Assembly (NCBI GenBank): GCA_947471745.1 | Contig: CANJKZ010000955.1 | Span: 2,911,501 to 2,975,500 of the forward strand | Length of the DNA stretch: 64,000 nt | Source: Closterium sp. Naga37s-1 | Taxonomy: Eukaryota; Streptophyta; Zygnematophyceae; Desmidiales; Closteriaceae | Direction: 5' to 3' | In this document: positions 1 to 10,925 of the stretch, one piece after another | Layout: the number at the start of each line of letters is the position of its first letter | Numbering within the stretch: position 1 is the first letter of the stretch | Program-made: the position numbers and the translations under genes | Notes under the pieces: model-generated | The model's database searches: none | Told to the model about the DNA's origin: nothing | What the model saw: the letters and a program-made list of their open reading frames with translations, nothing else

Positions 1-3000
1 GCCACTCTCATTCCAGCTGCTACCTGCTCTTCATTAGGGCATTGAACAACCCTAGCCAACTGTCCGGTAGCAAACGCGACGTCCGGTCGGGTGTTTACCG
101 CCGCGTACATGAGGCTGCCCACCAACGAGTGAAAACGGCGCCTCTCCTCTTCACCAACGCTCTCCTCCTCTGGTCCCTTCACACACTTGAAACCAGAGGG
201 AAAGGGTGTAGCCACATGGCCTTCACTCTGCCCAAAGTTGGCAGCCAATGCCTCCAGGTACTTCCGTTGATGCACCCGCATGCACCGCTTCTCCACATCA
301 CGTTCAATGTGAAGCCCAAGGTAGAAGCTGACGTCACCAAGGGCCTTACACTTAAACTTGTCCTGAAGCTTCAGCATCACCTCCTTCACAAGGTCAGATG
401 AGGGTGAAAAGATGAGGATGTCATCCACGCACACCACCATGAAGCTCCTCTGCTCCCCCTCGCCAAGCATGAACAATGAGTGATCGGCCGTCGAGGGAGT
501 GAAGCCGATCTCCTCCAAAACTCCTCGCAGCTTCAAGTACCACTGCCTAGGGGCCTGCTTCAGTCCATAAAGGGCCTTCTTCAGCCTCAAAACTCTGCCA
601 CTATCATCATCAAACCCCTCTGGCTGCGCCATGAAAATCTCTTCCTCAAGGACGCCATTGAGGAATGCCGTTGTGACATCCATTTGTTTCACCACCCATC
701 TTTTGATGGCAGCTCCCGCGAGTAGGGTTCGCAGCGTCGTCGGCTTCACCACAGGAGCAAACAACTCCTTATAGTCCACCTTCTCCTTCTGCTGGTACCC
801 CTTCGCCACAAGCCTAGACTTGTAGCGCTCGATCTTGCCGTCGGCGTCGGACTTGATCTTGAAGAGCCACTTGGACGTAATCGCCTTACGCCCCTCCGGT
901 AGCTCCACCAATTCCCATGTGCCGTTCTCCTCAATGCTCTTCAGCTCACTCTCCATTGCCTTCTTCCACTCCTCAGCATCACTACTCTCCAAGGCCTCCT
1001 TGAGAGTTGCTGGTTCCCCCGGCATCTCCACCGGAGAGAAGAACGCGAAGGCACACTCCTCGTAGTCACTCTCCTCGTCTTCTCCAACTATAAGTGCCGC
1101 TCCGGCCAAGGCTGACTTGGCTGGCTTTCCCAGTGCCTCATAGGTCAGCCTATTTGGGGCTTGGATTCTCCTTTTGCCCCTTCCTTCTTCCTCAGCTGCA
1201 GGGACATGAAGGCCTTGGCGTTGCTGCGGGGTGACTCAGATCCGTGGAGCACTCGTAGTGCGAGAAGGAAGTGTCGGTGCACGCTCGCTCACTTGCTGAA
1301 CCTCCTCCTCTTCTTCCTCTGCATCCTTGGCCTCCTCTCCCCCATTCACAAGGGAAGATTGCCTTGTGGTGGTGCTGCCGCTGCTCAGCTCCAAGGGCAG
1401 CTCCACATGCTCCAAACCGGAACTCTTCACGTCCCCCAACCGCACGCCTATCTTCGCCTCATTCTCCGCCTTCCAATCCTTGTACATCAGATTCTCCATG
1501 AATTTGCAGTCCCTGCTCACCAAGAATTTCTTGGTGAATGGGTCCCAAAGAAGCCACCCCTTGCTGTTTTGAGCCATGCCCAAGTGCACAGCCCATATCG
1601 CCTTGGCACCGAGCTTGTTGTGCCGAAGATGCTTAGGCACGAGCGCCATGCACATGCACCCGAACACCCGAAGCATATCCACCTTTGGCTTCCTTCCAAT
1701 CCACTCCACATAGGGCACCCATTTGTCTGCTCCCACATGAGTCAAAGCTCTGTTCTTGGCCACACATGCACTCCGCACCGCATCAGGCCAGAAATATTCG
1801 GGTAGCCCGGCTTCAATGAGCAACCCGCGCGCCGTCTCCGTGATTGTCCGGTTCGCTCGCTCGGCGATGCCGTTCATTGCAGGGGAGTATGGCATGGTAA
1901 GGGAGTGCCTTATGCCATTCTTCTTCAGCCACAATCCAAACTCCTTGCTCAAGAACTCTCTCCCTCGATCGGTGCGGATTGCCTTCACTAGCCGGTCGTG
2001 TTGCCGCTCCACCATCGGCAACCAATCGGTCTTCACCGTTTCAGCCACGTCACTCTTCTTGGACAGCACGTACACCCAAGTCATGCGAGTGTAGACGTCC
2101 ACAATGGTGAGAAAGTACTCAGCTCCAGCAGCTCCAAACTTCAGGGGGCCCACCACGTCCATCACCACCTCATCAAGTGGTGCCTTAGCCGTTGCCTCCG
2201 AACTAGAGAACGGGAAACGGGTGAACTTGGCTTGCATGCACGTCGGGCAGCCAAGTACCTCATCGGGCTCCCCCTTCACACGTATGCCAGCAACCATCTC
2301 ATTCTTCACTAGCTGCTGCAAGATGGGCAGGGCCACATGCCCCATTCGCCGATGCAAGGTGAGCCAATCACACTCCCCCGTGGCCGAAGTCGGATTGGAG
2401 AATGCCGCACTCGCAATAGTGCCCCACATGTTCTCTCCGTACTCCTCCTCCGCTGCTGCCTTGGGGTTCTCCTCACCCTTGTGCTGCTTCTGAGCTGCTG
2501 CACCACTCTCCTCATGTTCACCGAGCTTGCTGGTCCCTCCAAGATTGCACTTCTTGGACTTTATCTCCTTAGCGCGACCGTTCGCGCCATCGCCGCTACC
2601 AACCGCTTCACCCTTGGTGCTGATGCTTGCTGCCACTTGCCTCTCCTTAGGCATGGGGACCACAGGGATTTGCCACATCTCGTTGTAGACATCCCTATCC
2701 TCGTGAAGGTCCCAAAGAATCCGCTCGCCAAGCCTCGCGGTGTAGGTCTTAGCTCCCTTCGAGCTCGTGTCCATGCCGGCCTTTTGCAACCGCCGCACGG
2801 AAATCAGGTTGGCAGCAAGGTTGGGCACCCAAAGCACGTTCTTGAGGCCCACCATCTTCCCATCAGCACCCTTGAACATGGCCTTGCCCATGCCTTTCAC
2901 CTCTGCTCGCTGCCCCAAAGCCGATGTCACATGCTTCACCGGTGACGGCTCAAGTTCGGTGAGCAAGTCCGCACGAGGTGTCATGCTATAGGTAGCGCCG

Positions 3001-4202
3001 CTATCGATCACCCAATAGTCCAGGGAGTGTAGGGTGACCTTCCCCACAGCTGCTGGCTCCTCAAAGCTTTCATCATTCTCTGGACCAGCCGGTGCTTGCG
3101 TGGACACGAAGAAGAATTGACCCGGGAAGCGATCGTCCCTCGACTCGCTCTCGTTGCCGGCACTCTTCATACTTGCAGCACCACCTCCGCGACCGCCACG
3201 GCCTCCACGGCCTCTTCCTCTCCCTCCTCCTGCTCCTCTACCCTCTTGGCCTTGAGCAGGAGTCCATCCATCAGGGAGTTTGTAGCAATCGCGCCACATG
3301 TGTCCGCTCTTGTGGCAAAAATGACACTCGCCGTCGAACCGTCCGCGACCGCGTCCGTTGTTCTTGTTGTCATTGCCGTATCCGCTACTCCCGCGGCCTC
3401 CGTTGAAGTTGCTGCCTCCAAAACTTCCTCCTCCTTGTCCTCTGCCCTTTCCACGGCCATATCCACGGCCGATGCTTGCTGCCCCGGCGCCATCCGCACT
3501 CGCCAACTCACGGCGACGGAAATCCTCTTGAAGGATCGCTCGCTTCACGTCTTCGAGCGAGAGGTGGGGCAAGTCACGATTGAGGTTGATGATGAGAGAG
3601 GACCATGACTCTGGGAGTAAGGCCAGCAACTTGGTCTTCTTTTGGAGCTCACTGTAGTTCAAATCAGCTCCCTCAAGCCGCGTCAACAAGTCGAAGAATT
3701 TCTGCACCCCTTCTTCAACCGCTTCGTCTTCTTCAATTCGTAGTGCCGCCATTTGCCGTTCCAACACCACCGCTACCGCCGTTGTTGCAGGAGCATGTAC
3801 ACCCTTGAGAGCAGCCCATGCCGTTGGTCCCTTCTCTGGTTCACGCTGGAATGGTTTGATGTGACGGATCTGGCTGCTCCCCAACGCTTGCCCAAGTAGG
3901 AGATAGCCTTGTGCGCTCTTCCGCACCCACGGGCTCTTCTCCGGGTCGTTCTCGGGGCGCTTCTCCGTTCCTTCCATCACCTCCAGCAGGTCATAGTGGT
4001 CAAAGATGTTCTCCATCTTGAAGGACCATTCAGCAAAGTTGTCACCGTTGAACTTGTCAAGCCCAAACACCCTAGGCTCATACCTAGGTGGGCCAAGACT
4101 TGGTTGCATGGGCGCCATGGCTGAATCACGGGGTTGGCCTTGAGCTTGGGCTTCTCCACTGCCACCAGCAACTCTGCCACCCCTTTCCTCAGGTCCATCC
4201 AT
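1..4202 (-). pseudogene. gag-pol coding region of A1 (broken, 3' end outside window)
   Basis: Encodes the copia polyprotein that packages and reverse-transcribes the element RNA. Gag starts at the ATG at 4202 (MDGPEERGG), not at the in-frame GTG inside the primer site. The RG-rich segment and knuckle CHFCHKSGHMWRDC lie near 3290-3335. The protease motif DSGAT is near 3000, the integrase core with TDRGREF and NGIAERAN is near 1750-2150, and the reverse transcriptase spans about 1-1000, with the YGLKQAPRQW and VDDILIF motifs recognisable near 410-575. Gag and pol share one frame, as in most plant copia elements. It is broken by at least one interruption and is otherwise close to A4. Confidence 0.9.
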
Positions 4203-4222
4203 TGTCGAAACTGCTCCAAGGG

Positions 4223-4234
4223 GCTCTGATACCA
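4223..4234 (-). other. primer binding site of A1
   Basis: The minus strand reads TGGTATCAGAGC two bases after the LTR end. This is the usual plant copia primer site, complementary to the 3' end of initiator-Met tRNA. It fixes the LTR boundary and the orientation of the element. Confidence 0.9.
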
Positions 4235-4236
4235 CT

Positions 4237-5031
4237 TGTTATAGTCACAATAGCCTTGAATGTGCCTAAAACGAAAGATAGAGTGCACAGACGGATTTCT
4301 GCACAGCGGCTTCAAACGTTGATAGCGTTCTGCTCACAGCTGCAAATGACTTGATTCAAATTGTATCTGGAGCGTCTTGACGTCGCCTACAATAAGCAAT
4401 TTAGATTGCACGATTTCATAAAGAATTGACGACACAGCGTCGGTTTGAACGAACGGTACTATGGCAGCCACTATAGTCTTAGAACACAAGATAGGAAGAG
4501 TTACGAGTTGGGAATGACTCCCAGCTCCTACAAACCCCAAGAGCCAAGGTACAGTGATGTGGAACAGTGCCACACTGTCCCCAACCACGAAGGGTCTCGA
4601 AACTACCCTCCACAAGGGCCTACACCAAGAGAAATGTACTACACAAAATAATGCAACTATTCTCACTATCTTAAAGTTTACCCTTTTGGAGAGCTTCGAA
4701 ATAACTTGAATCTTGAAACCAAGGCTCTGGTTCTTCAAGGTAAATTCTTCCTTGAGTTCTTGGAAGTCTGCTGCGCACACCTGCGACACGCCGAACGTTC
4801 CACACACGACAAAATAGAAAACCGCACACGACACGCAAACGACGACGTGACACGCGACTAGCGATATCTCGCTATTGACTCGACGCACACATTCAAAATC
4901 ATGCTTCATCATACACACACTATTGTAAACATGAAATATATATTATTTCATGCCCTCATACCATTCCATGCACACACGCATGCACGCACACGGACAACAA
5001 GCCGAATGCAAACCGTAGGGTTGCACCAACA
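4237..5031 (-). repeat. 5' LTR of A1 (795 bp)
   Basis: On the minus strand it starts TGTTGGTGCAACCC and ends TATAACA, giving the TG...CA ends of copia LTRs. The same unit is found at 5542-6340, 53837-54625 and 58222-59040. A TATATAT-type AT-rich stretch near 4935-4950 is the likely promoter core. The LTR is followed, two bases in, by the primer site. Confidence 0.95.
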
Positions 5032-5502
5032 TTCCTCACCGCATTCTCGGATGCTTCTTATGCATCGGAACCAGAGGACATGACAAGTGTTGGATGGTTC
5101 ATTTTCTGTGTTGGTGGAGGCCCAACTGCTTGGGAGAGCAAGAAGCAGGTGGATCAAGCATTGAGCTTGGTGGAGTCCGAGTACATGGCACTCTTCCGTG
5201 CCGTACGGGAGATTGTGTGGCAGCGGCGTTTGTTGGCTGAATTGGGGGAGGAGCAGCAAGGACCTACCCCACTCTACAGTGACAGCCAGGGTGCCATTGC
5301 TCTTGCTAAGAACCCTGTGTTGCATGGCCTCACCAAGCACATGAGGGTGAAGTGGCATTGGACGAGGAGCATGGTGGCCGCAGGTGAAGTTGAGTTGCGC
5401 TACGTGAATATGACGGGTCAGCCAGCTGACATGATGACCAAGAGGCTGGTGGAGCAGCAGCATTTGAAGTGTTGCAAGCTGGCTGGGATGGCTCTGAACT
5501 GA
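5032..5502 (+). pseudogene. RNase H end of the A2 polyprotein
   Basis: The visible frame encodes the copia RNase H domain, which degrades the RNA strand during reverse transcription. It begins inside the domain at FLTAFSDASYASEPEDM, passes LVESEYMALFRA and the DSQGAIALAKNP block, and ends with PADMMTKRLVEQQH and MALN before the stop. The same end is found in A4 (stop at 63842-63844). The upstream part of the protein was displaced by the A1 insertion. Ten to forty bases after the stop lie the purine-rich tract and the 3' LTR. Confidence 0.88.
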
Positions 5503-5526
5503 GAGAGCAAGTTCCTAAGGCCAACA

Positions 5527-5541
5527 ATCCGAGGGGGAGTT
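5527..5541 (+). other. polypurine tract of A2
   Basis: The sequence AATCCGAGGGGGAGTT sits directly before the 3' LTR. The same tract stands at 63870-63885 in A4. It is the expected plus-strand primer site of the element. Confidence 0.8.
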
Positions 5542-6340
5542 TGTTGGTGCAACCCTACGGTGTGCATTCGGCTTGTTGTCCGTATGCGTGCATGCGTGTG
5601 TGCATGGAATGGTATGAGGGCATGAGATAATATATATTTCATGCTTACAATAGTGTGTGAATGATGAGGCATGATTTTGAATGTGTGTGTCGAGTCAATA
5701 GCGAGTTATCGCTAGTCGCGTGTCATGTCGTCGTTTGTGTGTCGTGTGCGTTTCTTCTACTTTGTCGTGTGTGGAACGTTCGGCGTGTCGCAGGTGTGCG
5801 CAGCAGACTTCCAAGAACTCAAGGAAGAATTTATTTTGAAGTCCCAGAGCCTTGGTTTCAAGAATCAAGTGATTTCGAATCTCTCCAAAAGGGTAAACTT
5901 TGAGATAGTGAGAATATTTGCATTACTTTTTGTATTGTAACATTTCTCTTGGTGTAGGCCCTTGTGGAGGGTAGTTTCGAGACCCTTCGTGATTGGGGAC
6001 ATTGTGGCACTGTTCCACATCACTGTACCTCGGTTCTTGGGGTTTGTAGGAGCTTGGAGTCATTCCCAACTCGTAACTCTTCCTAAATTGTGTTCTAAGA
6101 CTATAGTGGCTGCCATAGTACCGTTCGTTCAAACTGACGCTGTGTCGTTAAGTCTGAATGAAATCGTGCAATCTAAATTTCCAAGTGTAGGCGACGTCAA
6201 GACGCTCCAGATCCAATTTGAAGTAAGTCATTTGAAGCTGTGACCAGAACGCTATGAACGTTTGAAGCGTCTGTGCAGAAATCCGACTGTGCACTCTATC
6301 TTTCGTTTTAGGCACATTCAAGCCTACTGTGACAATAACA
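5542..6340 (+). repeat. 3' LTR of A2 (799 bp)
   Basis: Starts TGTTGGTGCAACCC and ends TGACAATAACA, with TG...CA ends. It is similar along its length to the LTRs of A1, A3 and A4. The base after it (6341) is the Gag region of B1 on the other strand, so this is the outer boundary of the A2 insertion. Confidence 0.93.
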
Positions 6341-7640
6341 CTCAGCACTAACAGACAAAGCATACATCGCAGCAAGGATAACATCATAGTCTAGGTCAAA
6401 GATTGCAACTCCAGACCTAAGCAGCTCTGCCCAGCGGGGGCGCTCGGCCTCGTCACCAAACTCTGCACGCTAAGCGTCGTCGAGGCGGGAGAAGCATCGG
6501 TGCTGAATGTGAGGCTTCCCGCGTGTCTGACCAGCACTGTCACCCGTGCGAATGACATACGGGCAGCTACCATTACCCCCAGATGCCCCACGCTGAGAAA
6601 ACCACTCACGAAGCTGCTGGGGCGACGGGGTCTCGCTCCGACGCTGCTGGTGCTGCCTCTGGCCTCCTCCAGAATCTCAACGCTGAGCTCCAGTCCGACC
6701 GCCACCACTCCCACCGCTGCCACTACCGCCACTCCCACCGCTGCCTCCACCACCGCCACCAAAGCCCCCACTCCCGCCACCACTCCCACCGCTGCCACCA
6801 CCTCCTCTGCTGCCCCCACCACCACCCCTGCTGCCACCTCCACCACCCCTGCCACCCTTGCCCTTGCTGCTGCGGCGCTTTGCACTTGCAGAAGCAGCCC
6901 TGATGTCCTGAGCACCAAGGACGTCAACAGCTGCAGCAGAGGCATAGGAGGGGGCAAGGGAGGATGGGGAGCACCCCTCAAAGCAGGGTGTGTGCGAAGT
7001 GCCACGAGCAGCACCTACAGCGACTACACTAGTCTCAGCTGCAAGGAGGTGCTGCACGAGGAGGTCAATAGTGAGGACTGTGGGGTTGAGGGAGAGAAAG
7101 TGGTCCCTGACAGAGCGAAGAGAGTTAGGGAAGCGGGTGTCTATAAAGTAGAGAGTGATGAACATCGGGGGCTGGTTCCTGTCAAGGAACTCAGCTGGGG
7201 TGGCAGCGCGGTAGCGAGTGTAGCTAGTGTGAAGGTGGGAAACCAGGTCCTCTTCTGTGGCAAAGGCGGACAGCTCGGGGAATAGGTAGGGCAGTAGAAG
7301 GCGGCCTAGAGCATCAGTGGCAGGCAGGGAGTAGCGAGCAACGACAGCGTCGTACAGTGCCTATGGTGTCTGGTGCTGTCCGAAGTGAGCGCATTCGTCG
7401 AACGGCAGGTGGTTGCGAATGGCTAAGCGGGCAGCAGCGTCGCGAGTAAGCCACTGTGAGCGAGTCGCACTGTCAGCTGTGGCGGGAGGGGCGGGAGCGG
7501 CACCAGACGCGTGGTCAAACAACGAAATAATCTCCCTTGAGTCGCTCATTAGGTACAGCTGCAGGTCGTCGAGCCATGTGTCAAATTGGATAGGGCGGCC
7601 CTCATGATCGAAAGTGAGAACACGAAGAGAAGAAATAGCT
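6341..7640 (-). pseudogene. Gag region of B1 (broken)
   Basis: Degraded CopB Gag. Recognisable blocks, in reading order, are FDHEGRP..FDTWLDDLQLYL, RSQWLTRDAAARLAIRNHLP, PPMFITLYFI, SLRSVRDHFLSL, then a KRRSSKGKGGRGGGGG tail of glycine repeats, and finally the HRCFSRLDDA block and the MYALS block where A2 cuts in. The first half matches the UBN2-type Gag of copia elements. The glycine-rich tail probably binds RNA. Several interruptions are present. Confidence 0.8.
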
Positions 7641-7649
7641 GCAGAGGAG

Positions 7650-8820
7650 AGGGGCAGCTAGCGGGTTGCGAGAGAGCAGTGCGCGGGCTGCAAGAGGCGG
7701 CGAGGAGGTCACAAGGGGCGGCTAGAAGGCTGCAAGGGGCGGCACACGGGCGGCAATAGGGGCAGCGCGCAGGCTGCAAGAGCCACTGGCGGGCCGCAAG
7801 CGGGCCGCGCACTGGGTGTAGGGGCGGGCTGGGCCTAGGGGCGGCATGCAGGCCTAGGGGTGACAGGCAGGCGTAGGGGCTGACTTGGGGGCCGGGGCCT
7901 AGGGGTCCACGGGCGGGCTGGGCGTAGGGGTCTGCGTGGGGGCCGGGCCCTAGGGGTCAACGGGTTGCACCGGGCGTAGGGGTCGCCGGGGGGGGGGGGG
8001 GGGGGCCTAGGGGTCGACGGGGCGCGCCGAGCGTAGGGGTCGACGGGGGGGGGGGGGGGGGGGGGGGGCCTAGGGGTCGACGGGGCGCGCCTGGCGTAGG
8101 GGTCAACGGGGGGCCGGGGCCTAGGGGTCGACGGGCAGGCCGGGCGTAGGGGTCGACGGGGGGGGGGGGGGGGGGGCGGGGCCTAGGGGTCGACGGGGCG
8201 TGCCGAGCGTAGGGGTCGACGGGGGGCCGGGGCCTAGGGGTCGACGGGGCGCACCGGGCGTAGGGGTCGACGGGGGGCCGGGGCCTAGGGGTCGACGGGC
8301 GGGCTGGGCGTAGGGGTTGACGTGGGGCCGGGGCCTAGGGGTCGACGGGGCGCGCCGGGCTAGGGGTCGACGGGGGGCCGGGGCCTAACGGTCGACGGGG
8401 CGCACCGGGCGTAGGGGTCGACGGGGGGGCCGGGGCCTAGGGGTCGACGGGCGGGCCGGGCGTAGGGGTCGATGTGGGGCCGGGACCTAGGGGTCGACGG
8501 GGCGCGTCGGGCTAGGGATCGACGAGGGGCCGGGCCCTAGGGGTCGACGGGTCGCGCCGGGGCCTAGGGGCGACGGGCGGGCCGGGGGCCTAGGGTCGAC
8601 AGGTCGCGACTGGGCCTAGGGGCAACGGGCGGGCCGGGGCCTAGGGGTCGACGGGTCGCAGTGGGGCCTAGGGGTTGACGGGCGCGTGGCGCCTAGGGGC
8701 AACGGGCGCGCCTGGGCCTAGGGTCGACGGGGCGCGCAGGGCAGTAGGGGCAGCACGAGGGCTGCAGAGGGCTGCTAGCGGGGTAGTGTTGTGGTGGGCC
8801 CAAAAAACGGTCCTAACGAG
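7650..8820. repeat. GC-rich tandem-repeat leader of B1
   Basis: Between primer site and gag lies an array built from a CCTAGGGGTCGACGGG-type module repeated every 30-75 bases, with pure G runs of 18-24 bases on the plus strand at about 7988-8005, 8045-8068 and 8158-8176. No gene is visible. Each CopB copy has such an array at this place but with its own repeat unit. G runs of this length can form quadruplexes and may also vary in length through assembly error. Confidence 0.85.
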
Positions 8821-8838
8821 GGACCTGCTCTGAAACCA

Positions 8839-8970
8839 TGTCAGAAGAATGAACGAGAATGAATGAACTATGAATCAGTTGGGTACAAGTACTAACCCTA
8901 ATTGGGTTGTACCCCTTATGGGCTACCCCTAAATAGCCTACACAAATGTAAGCACTATAACATTCTGACA
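8839..8970 (-). repeat. 5' mini-LTR of B1 (132 bp)
   Basis: The minus strand starts TGTCAGAATGTTATAG and ends ATTCTTCTGACA. The next bases inward, TGGTTTCAGAGC (8827-8838), are the primer site. The unit matches the LTRs at 12915, 40565, 40706 and 50248. At 132 bp it is very short for a copia LTR that belongs to a full-length coding element. Confidence 0.9.
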
Positions 8971-8979
8971 CACGCGACT

Positions 8980-9200
8980 GCTAATAGTGATGGCGCGACG
9001 GGCAGAGGGGTCCGCGTGGCCTGCGCGGCCGTTTAGCAGAGGTGATGCGACGAGCAGGAGGTTCCCGCGCGGATGCTAGTAGAGGTTACGCGACGAGCAG
9101 AGGGGCCCACGTGGATGCTAGCAGAGGCTGCACGACGAGCAGAAGGGCCCGCACGGATGCTAGCAGAGTGGCGCGAAGAGTAGGGGGAGCCCGTTAGGTT
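8980..9200. repeat. about 43-bp tandem repeat
   Basis: Four to five imperfect copies of a unit containing GCGACGAGCAGAGGGGCCC followed by GATGCTAGCAGAGG. It resembles a CopB-type leader array. It lies between the B1 LTR and a possible further LTR at 9272, so it may be the leader of another, otherwise lost, minus-strand element. No gene is seen from 8971 to 9271. Confidence 0.6.
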
Positions 9201-9271
9201 GCTAAGAAAGGTCGCGACGTACTAAGGGAGGCCGCGCGACTAAGTCGGACGATTTTGCTTAGCTGCTGGAG

Positions 9272-9653
9272 TGTGTAAGGGAAGATAGGAAAAACAAAGT
9301 TTAGGCCTAGGATCTAGTGGCGTTTAGCTTTAGAGAGCAAAAGGTTGTACAAGGGAGAGAAGATTGGAGAAGAACACCAAACATAACACATAAGACACCA
9401 AGACCAAGTAGGCTAGTGGGAGGAAGGACCATCCAACCAACCCTAGTGGGGTGGTGGCTAACCAACCAATGTTGGTTGCCCCATTTAGCCAACAAGGTTG
9501 GAGCCAAGTCTAAGCTAGGATATTTGGGTTCACCCCAATTAAGGTTTCTACCCGCAATACACCCAAAACTAAAGCCTGAACCAACCCAACTGTACACCAC
9601 TCTTGGTGTACACTCACAAGTGTTCGCATTGCTATAATGTATAAATTCTAACA
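9272..9653 (-). repeat. possible LTR of an unassigned family (382 bp)
   Basis: On the minus strand this lower-GC stretch starts TGTTAGAATTTATAC and ends CTTACACA, so it has TG...CA ends. It sits inside a CopB reverse transcriptase region and is followed by leader-like repeats. No second copy, clear primer site or matching 5-bp flanks were found, so the boundaries are only suggestive. It contains a 7-2-7 hairpin, CAACCAATGTTGGTTG. Confidence 0.4.
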
Positions 9654-10180
9654 AGGCTCCCCTGAAGGAACGCAGAGGAGAAGTCAAAGGATTGTAACTC
9701 GTAGTTGCGCTGAGCTGCGATATACAGCAACACCCAAAGAGTGGTCATCTTCGGGGTGGGAGCGAAGGTCTGGAAGAAGTCTACCCCCTCGCCCTGACTG
9801 AAGCCTCTCGCCTTGAACACCGGTGGTAATCCAGGCGGCCGCTTCATCTTGTAGAGCCACATGTCACTGACGACATTCGTCCCAGGTGGTGGGACGGCGT
9901 CGACGTAGGTGCCTGTGGACCTATAAGATGACATCTCTGCCTCCTCAGCTGCTATCCAGTACGAAGCACAGGGTCTCGAGATCGCCTCGGCGTGGGTGTG
10001 AGGGATCGGGATGTCAAGGGCGTCTGGATCCCGCTCACGGGCAAGCAGCATGGCGCAGAGATGAGGAACAGCAGCCGCCAGGAAACCAAGCTCGAACTGC
10101 CTGTCCTCGAGGACCTCCAGGGGAAAGACAGGAGCACCCCCAGAGGACGGAGAACGAGCAGTGTCACTCACTAAGTGAGC

Positions 10181-10528
10181 GGCGTAGTCAAGGCGGTGGG
10201 AAGAGGCAAAGGCACTGATAGTAGTGACAAGTGTCAGAATAGTAGCATAAATAGGAGTTGGATTTAAGTTAGGGCCTAGGCTTAGTAGCCTAGGCCAAGG
10301 TGGTGTCGAGAAGGTTGTGCCAAGGTGGAGTAGAGAGAATGATGTGGTTTCACTATAGCACTGGGGTACATATAGCAAACATGAGAAGGTGCACCACAAA
10401 TAGTATGAAAGCATAACTACACTAAAGCTAAAGCTACAGGCAGTTAGAAATATATGTAAAATATATATCGTGACATGGGCGTAGTCAAGGCGGTGGGAAG
10501 AGGCAAAGGCACTGACAGTAGTGACAAG
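10181..10528. repeat. 51-bp direct repeat flanking the NonA solo LTR
   Basis: Copies at 10181-10231 and 10478-10528 (starting GGCGTAGTCAAGGCGGTGGG) differ at one base. Both encode the same linker block (TTVSAFASSHRLDYA type) on the minus strand. This is far longer than the 5-bp target duplications seen for N1 and B8. It suggests a tandem duplication of the linker before insertion, or a recombination event. Confidence 0.85.
10232..10475 (-). repeat. NonA solo LTR (244 bp)
   Basis: The minus strand starts TGTCACGATATATAT and ends TATTCTGACA and aligns with the 241-bp LTRs of N1 (15027-15267, 17102-17342), with several differences. No internal NonA sequence accompanies it, so it is a solo LTR. 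It lies in the linker region of a CopB pol fragment. The 5-bp flanks do not match; instead a much longer direct repeat flanks it. Confidence 0.85.
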
Positions 10529-10925
10529 GGCCGAGACAGACAGCGGAGGGGCAGTCGGGTGAGTGACCAACGCGGACAGACCATGGGAGACGACAAGACG
10601 GGAGGCACGGAGGTAGTCGGACAACGGGTCATGAAACACAGTGAGGCACAACTTAGGAGGCTGTGGAAGGACCGTTCGAGGTGGAACACGAGAGCGGAGA
10701 ACAAGGTGAAACGGGCCGTCTGCACGGTAACCAGACTGATGAGGCTCTGGAGACACATCACGATTGAGGGGGAAACGACAAGTCCACGGGGACGAGGAAA
10801 GGGACTCGACAGGGGGAACAGGAAGGGACGGTAGGGGACCTCGTGTCAACGGGAGTTGTTGTTGGCCCCGTCCTCGCTTGGGCGGAGCCAACCTCGAGGT
10901 CGGGTGTGAGGAGTGCAGCCGACCT

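Larger units (their letters stand above)
1..5031 (-). mobile_element. CopA copy A1, Ty1/copia LTR retrotransposon, 5' part in window
   Basis: A copia-type retrotransposon read from right to left. It holds a 5' LTR (4237-5031), a primer site, and a gag-pol region that runs off the left edge within the reverse transcriptase/RNase H part; its 3' LTR lies outside the window. Protein parts in order are Gag, RG-rich tail with CCHC knuckle, protease, integrase and reverse transcriptase, which is the copia order. It is closely similar to A4 at 58222-64000, so it is probably young. It is broken by at least one interruption in pol. Its 5' LTR abuts, without a gap, the RNase H region of a plus-strand CopA copy (A2), so A1 appears to have inserted into A2 in opposite orientation. 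Confidence 0.93.
5032..6340 (+). mobile_element. CopA copy A2, 3' end with LTR
   Basis: Plus-strand CopA remnant made of the end of pol (RNase H), a polypurine tract and a complete 3' LTR. The rest lies left of the window, beyond A1, which inserted here. A2 itself interrupts the Gag region of the minus-strand CopB copy B1, whose gag sequence resumes at 6341. The order of events is therefore B1 first, then A2, then A1. The visible part is one piece; how broken the full copy is cannot be judged. Confidence 0.9.
6341..8970 (-). mobile_element. CopB copy B1, 5' part (mini-LTR copia)
   Basis: Read right to left: mini-LTR (8839-8970), primer site, a GC-rich tandem-repeat leader of about 1.2 kb, then Gag up to 6341, where A2 interrupts it. 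The CopB layout recurs in B2, B3, B8 and B9. The pol part would lie beyond A1/A2, outside the window. The copy is broken in several places within gag and is probably older than the CopA copies that cut it. Confidence 0.85.
9654..10845 (-). pseudogene. CopB pol fragment: linker and start of reverse transcriptase
   Basis: Minus-strand remnant of CopB pol. It includes the variable linker with the SAFASSHRLDYA block, then EVLEDRQFELGFLAAAVPHL, SYRSTGTYVDAVPPPGTNVV, KMKRPPGLPPVFKARGFSQGEGVDFFQTFAPTPKMTTLWVL split across several motifs, and YELQSFDFSSAFLQGSL. These are the opening motifs of copia reverse transcriptase. The fragment is interrupted by a NonA solo LTR (10232-10475) and ends where the possible LTR at 9653 begins. 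It is broken and old. Confidence 0.8.

Noticed and set aside
1161-1805. Plus-strand open frames across A1, and mirror frames across A3 and A4
   Set aside because: Antisense shadows of the conserved copia pol; the same shadows recur in every CopA copy.
4334-4918. 194-codon frame in the A1 LTR
   Set aside because: Lies in the LTR, has no domain, and is disrupted in other CopA LTRs.
10232-10475. Membrane-like segment in the long open frame at 9632-10891
   Set aside because: The hydrophobic stretch is the NonA solo LTR read as protein within a CopB fossil.
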